Shown: piece after piece, positions 54,510 through 64,000 of the stretch
Numbering within the stretch: the first letter of the stretch is position 1
How the letters are laid out: the number at the start of each line of letters is the position of its first letter
From: Burkholderia sp. IMCC1007
GTDB taxonomy: Bacteria > Pseudomonadota > Gammaproteobacteria > Burkholderiales > Burkholderiaceae
Reading direction: 5' to 3'
Length of the DNA stretch: 64,000 nt
Assembly (NCBI RefSeq): GCF_027257875.1
Contig: NZ_JAPVQY010000002.1
Location: 164,684-228,683, forward strand
Position numbers and translations under genes: made by a program
The notes under the pieces: model-generated
Database searches by the model: none
Told to the model about the DNA's origin: nothing
Seen by the model: the letters and a program-made list of their open reading frames with translations, nothing else

Positions 54510-55496
54510 TCACCAGGCATAAGCTTCAGGCGCGGCGCCCCCTGGTCCTGGCCAGATTTCGTCGAGGCAGCGAAGCGTGTCGTCGGACAGTGCAATATCC
54601 AGCGCCCGCAATGCGGATCTCGTCTGCTCCACGGTTCTCGGCCCCACGATGGGCGCGGTCACCGCCGGATGATGGAGCAGCCAGGCCAATGCGACGTCCG
54701 CGGGGCGCTCGCCGAGGTCCTCGCACAGCGATTCCCATGCCTCCAGCTGTTGCCGGTGGCACGCGATCTTGCGCGCCATGTCGGGCGTGGCGCGCCGCCC
54801 CTCGAGCGTCCCGCGCAATACGCCCCCCAGCAGCCCGCCCCCCAACGGACTCCACGGAATCAAGCCCAGCCCATGATGACGACACGACGGGATCAGTTCG
54901 AGTTCAACGGTTCGCGCGGAAAGGTTGTAGAGACTCTGTTCGGCGATCAGTCCCATGAACTGACGCGAACGGGCCGCGGCTTGCGCGGTCGCGACGTCCC
55001 AGCCGGCGAAATTGCAGCTGCCGATATAGAGCACCTTACCCTGCTGCACCAACAGTTCCATCGCCTGCCAGACTTCCTCCCAGGGCGTCGACCGGTCGAC
55101 GTGGTGCATCTGGTAGAGGTCGATATGATCGACCTTCAGCCGCTTCAGGCTGTCCTCGCAGGCACGGCGGATATGGTAGGCCGACAGGCGCCGGTCGTTC
55201 GGGCCGGTACCCATCGGCTGATAGACCTTGGTGGCAAGGACGATGCGCTCGCGACGGCCGCCTTGAGCGATCCAGCGTCCGATGATCTCCTCGGAGATGC
55301 CGAAACCCTTTTCAAGGTCGGGTGACTGCGGGCCACCGTACACGTCGGCCGTATCGATGAAGTTGATGCCCGAATCCAGCGCGGTGTCGAGGATCCCGAA
55401 GCTGGTGGATTCGTCCGCCCTATCACCGAAATTCATGGTGCCAAGACAGAGACGACTGACTTTCAGACCCGAGCGTCCGAGGTGTACGTATTGCAT
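54510..55496 (-). CDS. Aldo/keto reductase 1
   Basis: A 328-residue NADPH-dependent aldo/keto reductase (beta/alpha barrel). The catalytic tetrad is present: Asp and Tyr in FIDTADVYGGPQ, Lys in LATKVYQPMG, His in LYQMHHVD. The end of the barrel (PIVGPRTVEQTRSAL) binds the cofactor. It lies upstream of paoA on the same strand, with 73 bases between, and may supply or remove the same aldehydes. Start at 55496, where the family's usual MQYVHLGRSGLKVSRL begins. Confidence 0.92.
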   Translation of the reverse strand: MQYVHLGRSGLKVSRLCLGTMNFGDRADESTSFGILDTALDSGINFIDTADVYGGPQSPDLEKGFGISEEIIGRWIAQGGRRERIVLATKVYQPMGTGPNDRRLSAYHIRRACEDSLKRLKVDHIDLYQMHHVDRSTPWEEVWQAMELLVQQGKVLYIGSCNFAGWDVATAQAAARSRQFMGLIAEQSLYNLSARTVELELIPSCRHHGLGLIPWSPLGGGLLGGVLRGTLEGRRATPDMARKIACHRQQLEAWESLCEDLGERPADVALAWLLHHPAVTAPIVGPRTVEQTRSALRALDIALSDDTLRCLDEIWPGPGGAAPEAYAW

Positions 55497-55866
55497 GCCG
55501 ATGCCGCCGATGTAGGTTGTCGGATTCCGGTTTGGTGGCCTCACATCGGCAACTGCGGCGGTTCTCGCTCCCGCAGGCTCGCACGACGATGCGCCTCGAC
55601 AGGACTTTAGCGGGAACGATGGTTGTCGAAAGCCCCCGTTCATTTGATGGCGCTGTGAATGACGCTCAACAACGGGCGGCGACGCCGCACGAATCGATGA
55701 TGCATCCGTCGCAGTCACCGTCGCATTTGTGAATACAACTCATTGGTGCGTCAACCGAACGCCGGCTAAACAAACAGGCACCGTTACGCTAAATTCGACG
55801 CCAAGTAGCCCGCACGATACGCCGATCCGACGCTGAATCGATCGACGCTGACGCGTTCACCACTCG
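55497..55866. other. Divergent intergenic region, aldo/keto reductase and MFS gene
   Basis: 370 bases between divergent genes with no convincing open frame. It should contain both promoters. No dyad stands out. Confidence 0.4.
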
Positions 55867-57060
55867 ATGGAAATACCCGTGACACCACCGCAATACCATT
55901 CGGCAGCGGCAGACCGCTCTTTGCTTCCGCTGATGAGCTGCGTATTCACCGTGTTCCTGGTCACGGGCGCGGCGCTGTCCGCTTTGCCGCTGCACATTCA
56001 CCACGACCTAGGCTTCGGAACATTCACCGTCGGTCTGGTCTCCGGCGCCCAGTTCGCATCGTCGCTGGTCTCTCGCCTGTGGTCCGGTGCGATTGCAGAC
56101 CGGCGCGGACCGAAGTTCGCCGTTTCCACCGGTCTTGGACTGTCCGCGACGGCCGGACTCCTGTACCTGTTGTCGCTGACGTTCTCCGGCAACCCGTCAC
56201 TGTCCATCGCGATCCTGCTCATGGGCCGCACGCTGCTCGGTGCCGCCGAGAGTTTCATCATGACCGGCTCGCAAAGCTGGTGCCTCGCTCTCGCCGGTCC
56301 GGGCCATGCCGGCAAAACGATCGCGTGGATCGGAACGTCGATGTTCGTCGCACTGGCGGCCGGCGCACCGCTCGGCAGCTTTCTGTTCGACGCATTCGGA
56401 TTTGCTTCGATCGGGCTCGCCACTTCCGCCGGCGCGGTCGTGACGATGCTGCTGGTCAGCCCGGTTTCGGATGCCAGAACCCAGTCCAGCAATGCAGAAG
56501 CCGTCGGGAAAGTACTGAAAGCCGTCTGGCTGCCAGGACTCGGCATGGCATTTCCCGGCCTCGGCTACGGCATCATGACCGCGTTCTCCGTGCTGCTGTT
56601 CGTTCAACGCGGCTGGCAACCCGCATGGCTCTCCTTTACAGCATTCGCCGCTGCGCTGATGGTTGCGCGGGTTTTTTTCGGTGCATTGCCCGATCGCCTC
56701 GGCGGAGCCCGTACTGCGGTCATCTTCGTCGCCCTCTACAGCTTCGGCATGGCGCTCGTCTGGGCCGCCCCGGTTGCATGGCTGGCGTTTGCGGGAACGA
56801 CGCTTGCGGGATTCGGCTACGCGCTCATCTATCCCGGTTTCGGCATGGAGGCTGTAGCAAGGGCGCCAACGGACGCCAGAGGGCTGGCCATGGGCATCTA
56901 CACTGCGTTCATCGATCTCGCGCTCGGCGTCTTTGCGCCTCTGCTCGGCCTCGTTGCCAATGTAACGGGCCTCGGCGCCATCTTTCTCATCAGCGCGATT
57001 CTCGCCCTGTTCGCCCTGCCCATCGCGATGAGACTTCGTTCATCTACTGAAGCCGCTTGA
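55867..57060 (+). CDS. MFS transporter
   Basis: A 397-residue major facilitator with 12 predicted membrane helices. The loop 2-3 signature is RLWSGAIADRRGPKFAVS, and the second half repeats it in ARVFFGALPDRLGGARTAV. No substrate can be read. Position beside oxidoreductases suggests export of a toxic or reduced product, similar to YfcJ/YhhS-type transporters. Confidence 0.9.
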   Translation: MEIPVTPPQYHSAAADRSLLPLMSCVFTVFLVTGAALSALPLHIHHDLGFGTFTVGLVSGAQFASSLVSRLWSGAIADRRGPKFAVSTGLGLSATAGLLYLLSLTFSGNPSLSIAILLMGRTLLGAAESFIMTGSQSWCLALAGPGHAGKTIAWIGTSMFVALAAGAPLGSFLFDAFGFASIGLATSAGAVVTMLLVSPVSDARTQSSNAEAVGKVLKAVWLPGLGMAFPGLGYGIMTAFSVLLFVQRGWQPAWLSFTAFAAALMVARVFFGALPDRLGGARTAVIFVALYSFGMALVWAAPVAWLAFAGTTLAGFGYALIYPGFGMEAVARAPTDARGLAMGIYTAFIDLALGVFAPLLGLVANVTGLGAIFLISAILALFALPIAMRLRSSTEAA

Positions 57061-57199
57061 GACGCGCATCTCACATGACAGGCGAGCGCGGCGTTACCTC
57101 TCGACAAGTGCGTCTGGCCGGTTTCCTATCCGGGTCGCCATCACGGTTTCGTAATCGCGCATCGTCGCTGTTCAAAATCTCGCTCATTCGGAGAAGCAC

Positions 57200-58225
57200 A
57201 TGCAATACGTCAATCTTGGCCGCACCGGCCTCAAGGTCTCGCGCCTTTGTCTGGGCTGCATGAGTTACGGGGAACCCGCCCGACTGCCCCAACCGTGGTC
57301 GTTGGATGAAGAGGCGTCTCGCCCGTTTTTTCGTCAGGCACTCGAGGCAGGAATCAACTTCTTCGATACGGCGAACATCTATTCCGGCGGCGGTTCCGAG
57401 GAAATTGTCGGGCGCGCACTTCGCGACATGGCGCGACGCGAAGAAATCGTCGTCGCAACGAAGGCATTCTTTCCGTGGAGAAATTCGCCCAATACCGGTT
57501 TCCTTTCGCGCAAGGCGCTGTTCCAGTCGATTGACGACAGCCTGAAGCGACTCGGCATGGACTACGTCGATCTGTACCAGATTCATCGCTTCGATCCCGG
57601 CACGCCGGTCGAAGAGACGATGGAGGCGCTGCACGACATCGTCAAAGCCGGAAAAGCGCGCTACCTCGGCGCCTCGTCAATGGAAGCATGGCGTTTCGCC
57701 AAGATGCAGCACGTTGCGGAGCGCAACGGCTGGACACGTTTCATCTCCATGCAACCGCAGTACAACCTGCTCTATCGCGAGGAGGAGCGCGAGATGCTGC
57801 CGCTTTGCATGGACCAGGGCGTCGGCGTCATTCCATGGAGCCCGATGGCGCGAGGCAGGCTGACGCGCGACTGGAGCGAAAGCACACATCGAACGAAGAA
57901 CGATGCGTTCGCGATCCAGATGTATCTGAATACGGAGGCGCAGGACCGGAAGGTGATCGACGTGGTCGCCAGGCTTGCCGACGATCATGGCGTTCCACGG
58001 GCGCACGTCGCGCTCGCGTGGCTGCTGGCGAAGCCCGGTGTGACCGCTCCGATCATCGGAGCGACGAAGCCTGAGCATCTTGCAACGGCGATCCGCGCGC
58101 TCGACTTCTCGTTGACCGGCGATGAAATCAACGCGCTGGAGGCGCCCTATATCCCTCATCCAGTCGATGGGATCGTTCCGCCGCTTCCTGATGGTCCACC
58201 GACCCTTACTTTGCCACGTAACTGA
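57200..58225 (+). CDS. Aldo/keto reductase 2
   Basis: A 341-residue aldo/keto reductase. The tetrad is in FFDTANIYSGGGSEE (Asp, Tyr), VATKAFFPW (Lys) and LYQIHRFDPG (His). Cofactor end: GATKPEHLATAIRALDF. Similar in its first 20 residues to reductase 1 (MQYVNLGRTGLKVSRLCLG), so the two are close paralogues. It follows the MFS gene by 139 bases on the same strand. Confidence 0.92.
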   Translation: MQYVNLGRTGLKVSRLCLGCMSYGEPARLPQPWSLDEEASRPFFRQALEAGINFFDTANIYSGGGSEEIVGRALRDMARREEIVVATKAFFPWRNSPNTGFLSRKALFQSIDDSLKRLGMDYVDLYQIHRFDPGTPVEETMEALHDIVKAGKARYLGASSMEAWRFAKMQHVAERNGWTRFISMQPQYNLLYREEEREMLPLCMDQGVGVIPWSPMARGRLTRDWSESTHRTKNDAFAIQMYLNTEAQDRKVIDVVARLADDHGVPRAHVALAWLLAKPGVTAPIIGATKPEHLATAIRALDFSLTGDEINALEAPYIPHPVDGIVPPLPDGPPTLTLPRN

Positions 58226-58272
58226 AAGCGAAATACATCGACTTCGACGGTCTTCCATCAGGGAAATGGAAC

Positions 58273-59040
58273 ATGAATCCGATCTATGACTTCAAAGGTC
58301 AGGTGGCCTTCGTAACCGGGGCTGCGATGGGCATGGGTCTCGCTGCAGCCCGTGCATTTGCGCAAAGCGGGGCCTCCGTGGTCCTGGCCGATCGTGACGG
58401 GAACCTCGCCTTGCGGGAAGCGCAAAATATCGTCGACGAAGGCGGCATCGCAACAGGTATCGCGTGCGACGTCACCGACGAAGCCCAGGTCGCTGCTGCA
58501 GTCGACCACGCGGTCGCCGAGTATGGCCGGCTCGACATGGCATTCAACAACGCCGGCATCCAGGTGCCGCCCAGCGATGCGGCGGACGAGCCGGCCGAGC
58601 ATTTCCAGCGCGTGGTAGCAGTCAACCAGTTCGGCGTCTGGGCAAGCATGAAGCACGAACTGCGCATAATGCGCGCCCAGGGATCCGGCGCGATCGTCAA
58701 CAACTCGTCGCTCGGCGGGCTGGTCGGCCTGCCTGAGCGTGCCGCCTATCACGGCACGAAGCATGCCGTGCTGGGGATGACGAAGAGCGCTGGTGTCGAA
58801 TACGCGTCCCGCGGCATACGCATCAACGCCGTTTGTCCCGGCACCATCGATACGCCGATGGTGCAGGACATGCTGACGGGGCAAGCCGATGCCATGAAAG
58901 TGATACTGAAGGACCAGTCCATCGGTCGCCTCGGACGAGCAGATGAAGTGGCCGCCGCCGTACTATGGCTGTGCAGTCCCGGTGCGAGCTTCGTCGTGGG
59001 CGTCGGCTTGCCGATCGATGGGGGCTTCACGGCCCACTAA
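58273..59040 (+). CDS. Short-chain dehydrogenase/reductase
   Basis: A 255-residue classical SDR. The NAD(P) motif is FVTGAAMGMGLAAARAF, the Asn motif FNNAGIQ, Ser in IVNNSSLGGLVG and the active YxxxK in AAYHGTKHAVLG. Asp after strand 2 (VVLADRDGN) suggests NAD preference. Substrate unknown. It starts 47 bases after reductase 2, likely in the same operon. Confidence 0.92.
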   Translation: MNPIYDFKGQVAFVTGAAMGMGLAAARAFAQSGASVVLADRDGNLALREAQNIVDEGGIATGIACDVTDEAQVAAAVDHAVAEYGRLDMAFNNAGIQVPPSDAADEPAEHFQRVVAVNQFGVWASMKHELRIMRAQGSGAIVNNSSLGGLVGLPERAAYHGTKHAVLGMTKSAGVEYASRGIRINAVCPGTIDTPMVQDMLTGQADAMKVILKDQSIGRLGRADEVAAAVLWLCSPGASFVVGVGLPIDGGFTAH

Positions 59041-59063
59041 GCACGTCCCCCGACTTCGCGTCA

Positions 59064-60056
59064 TCATTCCGGGCTGCGCGGTGTCGCTCCCTGGCACAAC
59101 CGTTCCCAATTCCGGTGAGCAAATTTGGCCTTGTCGCCACCATCAAGAGCGAGCCCGTTTACGAAATTCCTGGCGTCGCCGCCCGCACGGTACTGGTATG
59201 GATAATCAGTGGAGAAAAGAATGCGATCCGGACCGACTGCTTCAATCGCCCGTCGCAGATAGCTTTCGCTGAACATGCCGCTCGACGTCAGATAGAGATT
59301 GCCTCGCACGTATTCAACAAGCGGCTTTTGCAAATTCGACACCCGATCCAGCATGGCAAGCCGCTCGAGATAGAAGATCACAACCTCCCCCCAGTGTCCG
59401 AGAATCACCTGCAGATCGGGATAACGGTCGAAAACGCCAGCGAGAACCATGCGCAGGAATTCGATTCCGGCCTCGTAATGCCAACCGAGACCGAATGTCG
59501 AAAAAGCCAGATCGATCGATGGCGAAAAGCCGCCGTAGTATGCATCTCGCACGACGGCCTGCGGAATCTGCGGATGAATCAGCAACGGGACACGAAGCTC
59601 GGCCGCACACGCATAGGTAGGTTCAAACAGCGAGTCATCGAGATGCCTGCTCCCCACGCGGCCGTAGAGAATAGCGCCCTTGGCGCCCAGCTCCGTCACG
59701 GCTCGACGCAGTTCGTTGGCCGCAGCATGCGGACTGGCAAACGGTAGCGCGGCGAGTGCCTGGAAGCGCGCCGGATTGCGGTGCACGGTTTCAGCCAACA
59801 GGTCGTTCACGCGTCGAGCCAGGCCAGTGCCGTGGTTCCCGAGATTGTTCAACCCGGGTGTGGTCAACGACAGAACCTGCTGCTCAACGCCAGTTTCGTC
59901 CATCAGAGCCAGTCGTTTCTCGCCGAGGTCGGCGAGGCGCTCGTCGAGGACCGCCGTGTTGAGGTCCAGGCTACCGTCGTCTGCGCCGGGGATGGTCAGC
60001 CACGCGTCCTTGATATCGGCCGGCAGGACATGTTCTTCGATTCCCACGATCTTCAT
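59064..60056 (-). CDS. Amidohydrolase-family (ACMSD-like) enzyme
   Basis: A 330-residue TIM-barrel metal enzyme of the amidohydrolase-2 family, close in pattern to gamma-resorcylate and 2,3-dihydroxybenzoate decarboxylases. Key pieces are GIEEHVLP, LLIHPQIP, VILGHWGEVVIFYLERL and ILFSTDYPYQYRAGGDARNF, with His and Asp ligands in the last two. The first strand has E-x-H (GIEEH) as in this decarboxylase group. It converges with the SDR gene. Reaction could be decarboxylation of an aromatic acid; the exact substrate is open. Confidence 0.88.
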   Translation of the reverse strand: MKIVGIEEHVLPADIKDAWLTIPGADDGSLDLNTAVLDERLADLGEKRLALMDETGVEQQVLSLTTPGLNNLGNHGTGLARRVNDLLAETVHRNPARFQALAALPFASPHAAANELRRAVTELGAKGAILYGRVGSRHLDDSLFEPTYACAAELRVPLLIHPQIPQAVVRDAYYGGFSPSIDLAFSTFGLGWHYEAGIEFLRMVLAGVFDRYPDLQVILGHWGEVVIFYLERLAMLDRVSNLQKPLVEYVRGNLYLTSSGMFSESYLRRAIEAVGPDRILFSTDYPYQYRAGGDARNFVNGLALDGGDKAKFAHRNWERLCQGATPRSPE

Positions 60057-60205
60057 TGCCGCACCCCTCTACTGCAGTTGAAATGTCTGCCACGGGCTGG
60101 ACCCGCACGACCGACGCAAACCGGCCGATCTCCTGCAATCCCGGAGCGCATGCCGGCATCGCACATCGTCCGCCAATACACGCCGTTGTGGCGATCACGT
60201 CCGGT

Positions 60206-61366
<1,161 letters not shown>

Positions 61367-61407
61367 TCAGGACGTGGCAATCGCCAGTCCAACGATTGGC
61401 TCCGTCT

Positions 61408-62106
61408 TCAGGCCGTCTGGCCGACGTTGAGCTGGTTGACGACTGCGTGCCCCACGGCATGCGCGGACGCCGGATTCTGGCCGGTCACGAGGCGCCCGTC
61501 GATGACGACATTCTCGCTCCAGTTCGGCGCAGGACGGTGCATCGCACCGCGCTGCTTCAGCGTGCTCGCCAGCAGATAGGGCACGACCTTCGTGTAGTTG
61601 ACCTCGGCTTCCTCTTCGTCGGTGAAACACGCAAGATTCTTGCCGGCTACAAGGTAGCTGCCGTCGGAGAGCGTCGCGTTAACCAGCGCAGCCGGTCCGT
61701 GACAGACCGCCGACACGATGCCGCCGGCTTCCCAGATCTCGCGAACGACTTTCTGCACAGCCGGGCTGTCGGCGAAGTCCCACATCGTGCCGTGACCACC
61801 GGCAAAGAAAACGGCCGAATAGTGTGATGGTTCGAGATCGCCGAGCACGCGTGAATGGGCGAGCTCGTCGCGAAAATGCTTGTCCTGCCAGTAGCGATCA
61901 TTGATGGGATCCGTCAGATCGAAGAAGTCGATTGGCGGATGACCGCCACGAATCGAGGCGATTTCCACCGGGATGCCGGCTTCTTCGAACACGGCAAGCG
62001 GATGCGTCAACTCGACCATCGCAAAACCGGTCGGCTCGCCCGAATCGCCGCGGATCGGGTGACTGGTGACCACGCACAGGATAGGTTTGATGCGGGTGCT
62101 GTTCAT
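61408..62106 (-). CDS. DJ-1/PfpI-family protein
   Basis: A 232-residue type-1 glutamine-amidotransferase-like protein of the DJ-1/PfpI superfamily. The nucleophile Cys is in IVSAVCHGPAALVNA, with the acid residue in the usual FVEAGIP-like position (VFEEAGIPVEIAS). HchA-type members act on glyoxal adducts or as chaperones. The 4-base overlap with the alcohol dehydrogenase gene links it to aldehyde handling. Confidence 0.9.
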   Translation of the reverse strand: MNSTRIKPILCVVTSHPIRGDSGEPTGFAMVELTHPLAVFEEAGIPVEIASIRGGHPPIDFFDLTDPINDRYWQDKHFRDELAHSRVLGDLEPSHYSAVFFAGGHGTMWDFADSPAVQKVVREIWEAGGIVSAVCHGPAALVNATLSDGSYLVAGKNLACFTDEEEAEVNYTKVVPYLLASTLKQRGAMHRPAPNWSENVVIDGRLVTGQNPASAHAVGHAVVNQLNVGQTA

Positions 62107-63167
62107 GCTTGCTGTCCTGAGGTTTCGAGTGAAGTCATGTCAATGACGAAACGATATTTCACGTCGCTTTTCAACATGCGCTCATAGGCTTCGTTGATCT
62201 TCTGGATAGGGATGATCTCGACGTCCGAGACGATGCCGTGCTCGCCGCAGAAATCGAGCATTTGCTGGGTATCGCGCAGGCCACCGATGAACGACCCCGA
62301 GATCGCCTTGCGGCCACGCACCACCGATCCGGCATTCACCGGGGTGCTGAGTGGCCCCATGTAGCCGACTAGTACCAGCACGCCTTCCAACGCAAGGGTC
62401 GGCATATAAGGATTGACGTCGTGATCATAAGGGACCGTGTCAATGACCACGTCGAATCGGCCGGTAACGGCCTTCATCTGTTCGGGGTCGTTCGACAGCA
62501 CCACATGATCGGCACCGAGGCGGACCGCATCGTCTTCCTTGCCCGCCGAACGGGTGAACAGCGTGACATCGGCACCAAGCGCCTTGGCCAGTTTCAAGGC
62601 CATGTGACCGAGCCCGCCGAGCCCAATGACCGCGACCTTGCTCTCCGCCCCAACATTCCAATGGAGCAGCGGCGACCATGTTGTGATGCCGGCGCAAAGG
62701 AGCGGTGCCGCGCCTGCTGGATCAAGGCCGTCGGGGAGAGACAGTACGAACTTGTCGCGCACGACAATCACGTCCGAGTAGCCGCCATACGTGATGCTGC
62801 CGTCCTGCCGATCGACGCTGTTGTAACTGAACGTGGAACCCTCGACGCAGTCTTGCTCCCATCCCTTCAGACAAGGTTGGCAGTGCTGACAGGAATCGAC
62901 CATGCAACCGACGCCGACCATCTCGCCCACCTTGAAGCGAGTCACGTTCTCGCCGACCTGGCGCACGCGTCCTATGATCTCGTGGCCAGGCACGATCGGA
63001 TAGGTGGTAAAGCCGCCGTGGTTGCGTGCCATGTGCAGATCGGTATGACAGACGCCGCAAAAGAGGATATCGATCACCACATCGTCTGACCGCGGAGCTC
63101 GCCGCTTGAAGTCGAGATGCTGGAGCGGATCGTTGGCCGAATAAGCTGCGAATCCTGTTGCGTTCAT
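62103..63167 (-). CDS. Zinc-dependent alcohol dehydrogenase (YahK-like)
   Basis: A 354-residue medium-chain zinc alcohol dehydrogenase of the cinnamyl-alcohol/YahK type. The catalytic zinc motif is LFCGVCHTDLHMARN with PGHEIIGRV. The structural zinc cysteines are in SCQHCQPCLKGWEQDC. The NADP-binding loop is IGLGGLGHMALKLAKALGAD. It reduces a broad range of aldehydes to alcohols. Co-transcribed with the DJ-1-like gene. Confidence 0.94.
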   Translation of the reverse strand: MNATGFAAYSANDPLQHLDFKRRAPRSDDVVIDILFCGVCHTDLHMARNHGGFTTYPIVPGHEIIGRVRQVGENVTRFKVGEMVGVGCMVDSCQHCQPCLKGWEQDCVEGSTFSYNSVDRQDGSITYGGYSDVIVVRDKFVLSLPDGLDPAGAAPLLCAGITTWSPLLHWNVGAESKVAVIGLGGLGHMALKLAKALGADVTLFTRSAGKEDDAVRLGADHVVLSNDPEQMKAVTGRFDVVIDTVPYDHDVNPYMPTLALEGVLVLVGYMGPLSTPVNAGSVVRGRKAISGSFIGGLRDTQQMLDFCGEHGIVSDVEIIPIQKINEAYERMLKSDVKYRFVIDMTSLETSGQQA

Positions 63168-63271
63168 GAAGTGTGGTCCTCGTCGCGCGTCGCGCGACCA
63201 CGGTAGAAAGATGGCTCGATCAGGTCATACGCGGTGACATGACCAGTCGTGATACACCCGACGTCCCAGAC

Positions 63272-63571
63272 TCAGGCAATGCCGGGAGCGAACAGGGCCT
63301 CCCAGTTCGTGAAGGGGCCAAGGGGGATGACGTCCCAGCCGATCAGACCGGCCTTGGCCAGCGGAAACTCAGCAAGCGCAATTCTTGCGGCCTCGACAGA
63401 CTCGGCTTCCGCGATGATGGCGACACCGGGACGGTCCTGTCGAAAATAGATGTCGCGGATGATGCCCCCTTTGTACATCTGCCACGCATGGCGGGCTTCG
63501 TCCTGCATGTGTGGCTGGTATTTCTCGAGGCTGGCGCCCGGCTGGGGGACATCGAGGCAAAGCAGTTTCAT
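63272..63571 (-). CDS. Small YciI/muconolactone-isomerase-like protein
   Basis: A 99-residue ferredoxin-fold protein (dimeric alpha-beta barrel type). The pattern GGIIRDIYFRQDRPGVAIIAEAESVEAARIALAEFPL fits muconolactone isomerase-like or YciI-like members. Short proteins of this kind often sit beside quinone reductases and alcohol dehydrogenases. Function not established. Confidence 0.75.
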   Translation of the reverse strand: MKLLCLDVPQPGASLEKYQPHMQDEARHAWQMYKGGIIRDIYFRQDRPGVAIIAEAESVEAARIALAEFPLAKAGLIGWDVIPLGPFTNWEALFAPGIA

Positions 63572-63602
63572 CGTTGGTTTTCCTTAAGCGATGCAGAACG
63601 GT

Positions 63603-64000
63603 TCAGGCGGGTTGGAGGCGGCCGGCTATCGTCGCCACGCGGCGACCGAGGTACTGGGCTGTCATGAGGTCGCTTGCCGGCGGCGCTACATCGGGTGCCT
63701 GATCCACGTTCGCATGGGTCATGACACCCAGCCAGCTGCCCAGCCGGTTCAGATCGTCAGCGCTGGCGGTGCTGCTGTTGTTGCCGGGCATGAGGTCGAG
63801 GCCAACCCAGATCATCCCGTGCTGTGCGGCGAACAGCGCCATCGATACCAGCGAGTTCAGCTTGTCGCCGTGCTGCGCACCGGAGTTCGTGAACCCTGCG
63901 GCGATCTTGTTGCGCCATTTCAGTGCGGTCCATGCAGCCTTCGTGGAATCCTCGAAGAACTGCTTGAGCCGGGCGCTGATCATGCCGTTGTAGGTCGGCG
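63603..64000 (-). CDS. Flavodoxin-fold NAD(P)H:quinone oxidoreductase, partial
   Basis: The C-terminal 131 residues of a WrbA/NQO-like flavoprotein; the N-terminus lies beyond the window. The visible part begins PTYNGM (the FMN loop), followed by WRNKIAAGFTNSGAQHGDKL and HGMIWVGLDLMPGN, typical of the family. It would reduce quinones by two electrons. It stands 31 bases upstream of the small isomerase-like gene on the same strand, so they are probably one operon. Confidence 0.85.
   Translation of the reverse strand, partial: PTYNGMISARLKQFFEDSTKAAWTALKWRNKIAAGFTNSGAQHGDKLNSLVSMALFAAQHGMIWVGLDLMPGNNSSTASADDLNRLGSWLGVMTHANVDQAPDVAPPASDLMTAQYLGRRVATIAGRLQPA

Overview
The window looks like an accessory replicon or genomic island of a Burkholderia-type betaproteobacterium. 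The evidence is high-GC coding sequence, a CepI-like acyl-homoserine-lactone synthase, a classical Gram-negative trimeric porin, a PaoABC-type aldehyde oxidoreductase and two polygalacturonases. A complete virB-type conjugation operon coupled to a ParA-like gene and a TrbM-like gene points to a plasmid or integrative conjugative element. This assignment is inferred from gene content; no species can be named.

Region 1 (1-12.8 kb, minus strand): a tightly overlapping type IV secretion operon in the order parA-like, trbM-like, virB1, B2, B3, B4, B6, B5, B7, B8, B9, B10, B11, then the first 27 codons of another membrane gene at the window edge. Two small DNA-binding-type genes and one hypothetical gene lie upstream, separated from parA by a minus-strand terminator.

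Region 2 (13-24.3 kb): an eight-gene minus-strand operon for uptake and hydrolysis of an unknown amide. It holds LivH, LivM, LivG, LivF, a binding protein, an amidase, a DUF1185 protein and a porin. Divergent to it are two tandem XRE repressor genes, each preceded by a perfect CTAAG-N5-CTTAG palindrome at the same distance from its start codon. A second amidase and a GntR/FCD regulator follow.

Region 3 (24.5-36.7 kb, plus strand): the most interesting part. Ten genes in a compact operon encode an acyl-CoA dehydrogenase, a carrier protein, two ketosynthase-III-like proteins, an AMP ligase, a BtrK-like PLP decarboxylase, a degenerate acyl-CoA dehydrogenase, a GNAT acyltransferase and two more KASIII-like proteins. 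LuxR and LuxI genes follow. In each KASIII pair the first protein has lost Cys, His and Asn while the second keeps Cys and His, as in the PqsB/PqsC heterodimer. I read it as a quorum-regulated pathway that loads an amino acid on the carrier protein, decarboxylates it there, oxidises it and condenses it twice with acyl or ketoacyl units. I do not recognise the product.

Region 4 (36.7-50 kb): a mosaic. It has a coiled-coil hypothetical gene, an H-NS-like gene, an intact IS3-family element that cuts off a gene, a decayed LacI gene, two GH28 pectinases, an IS5-type remnant, a secreted lactonase-fold protein, a chemoreceptor with a sigma-28 promoter, and an internal fragment of a LivK-like binding protein.

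Region 5 (49.7-64 kb): oxidoreductase and detoxification genes. These are a carboxymuconolactone-decarboxylase-like protein, the periplasmic PaoABC aldehyde oxidoreductase, three aldo/keto reductases, an MFS exporter, an SDR, an amidohydrolase, a DJ-1/PfpI protein, a zinc alcohol dehydrogenase, a small YciI/muconolactone-isomerase-like protein and a flavodoxin-fold quinone reductase cut by the window end.
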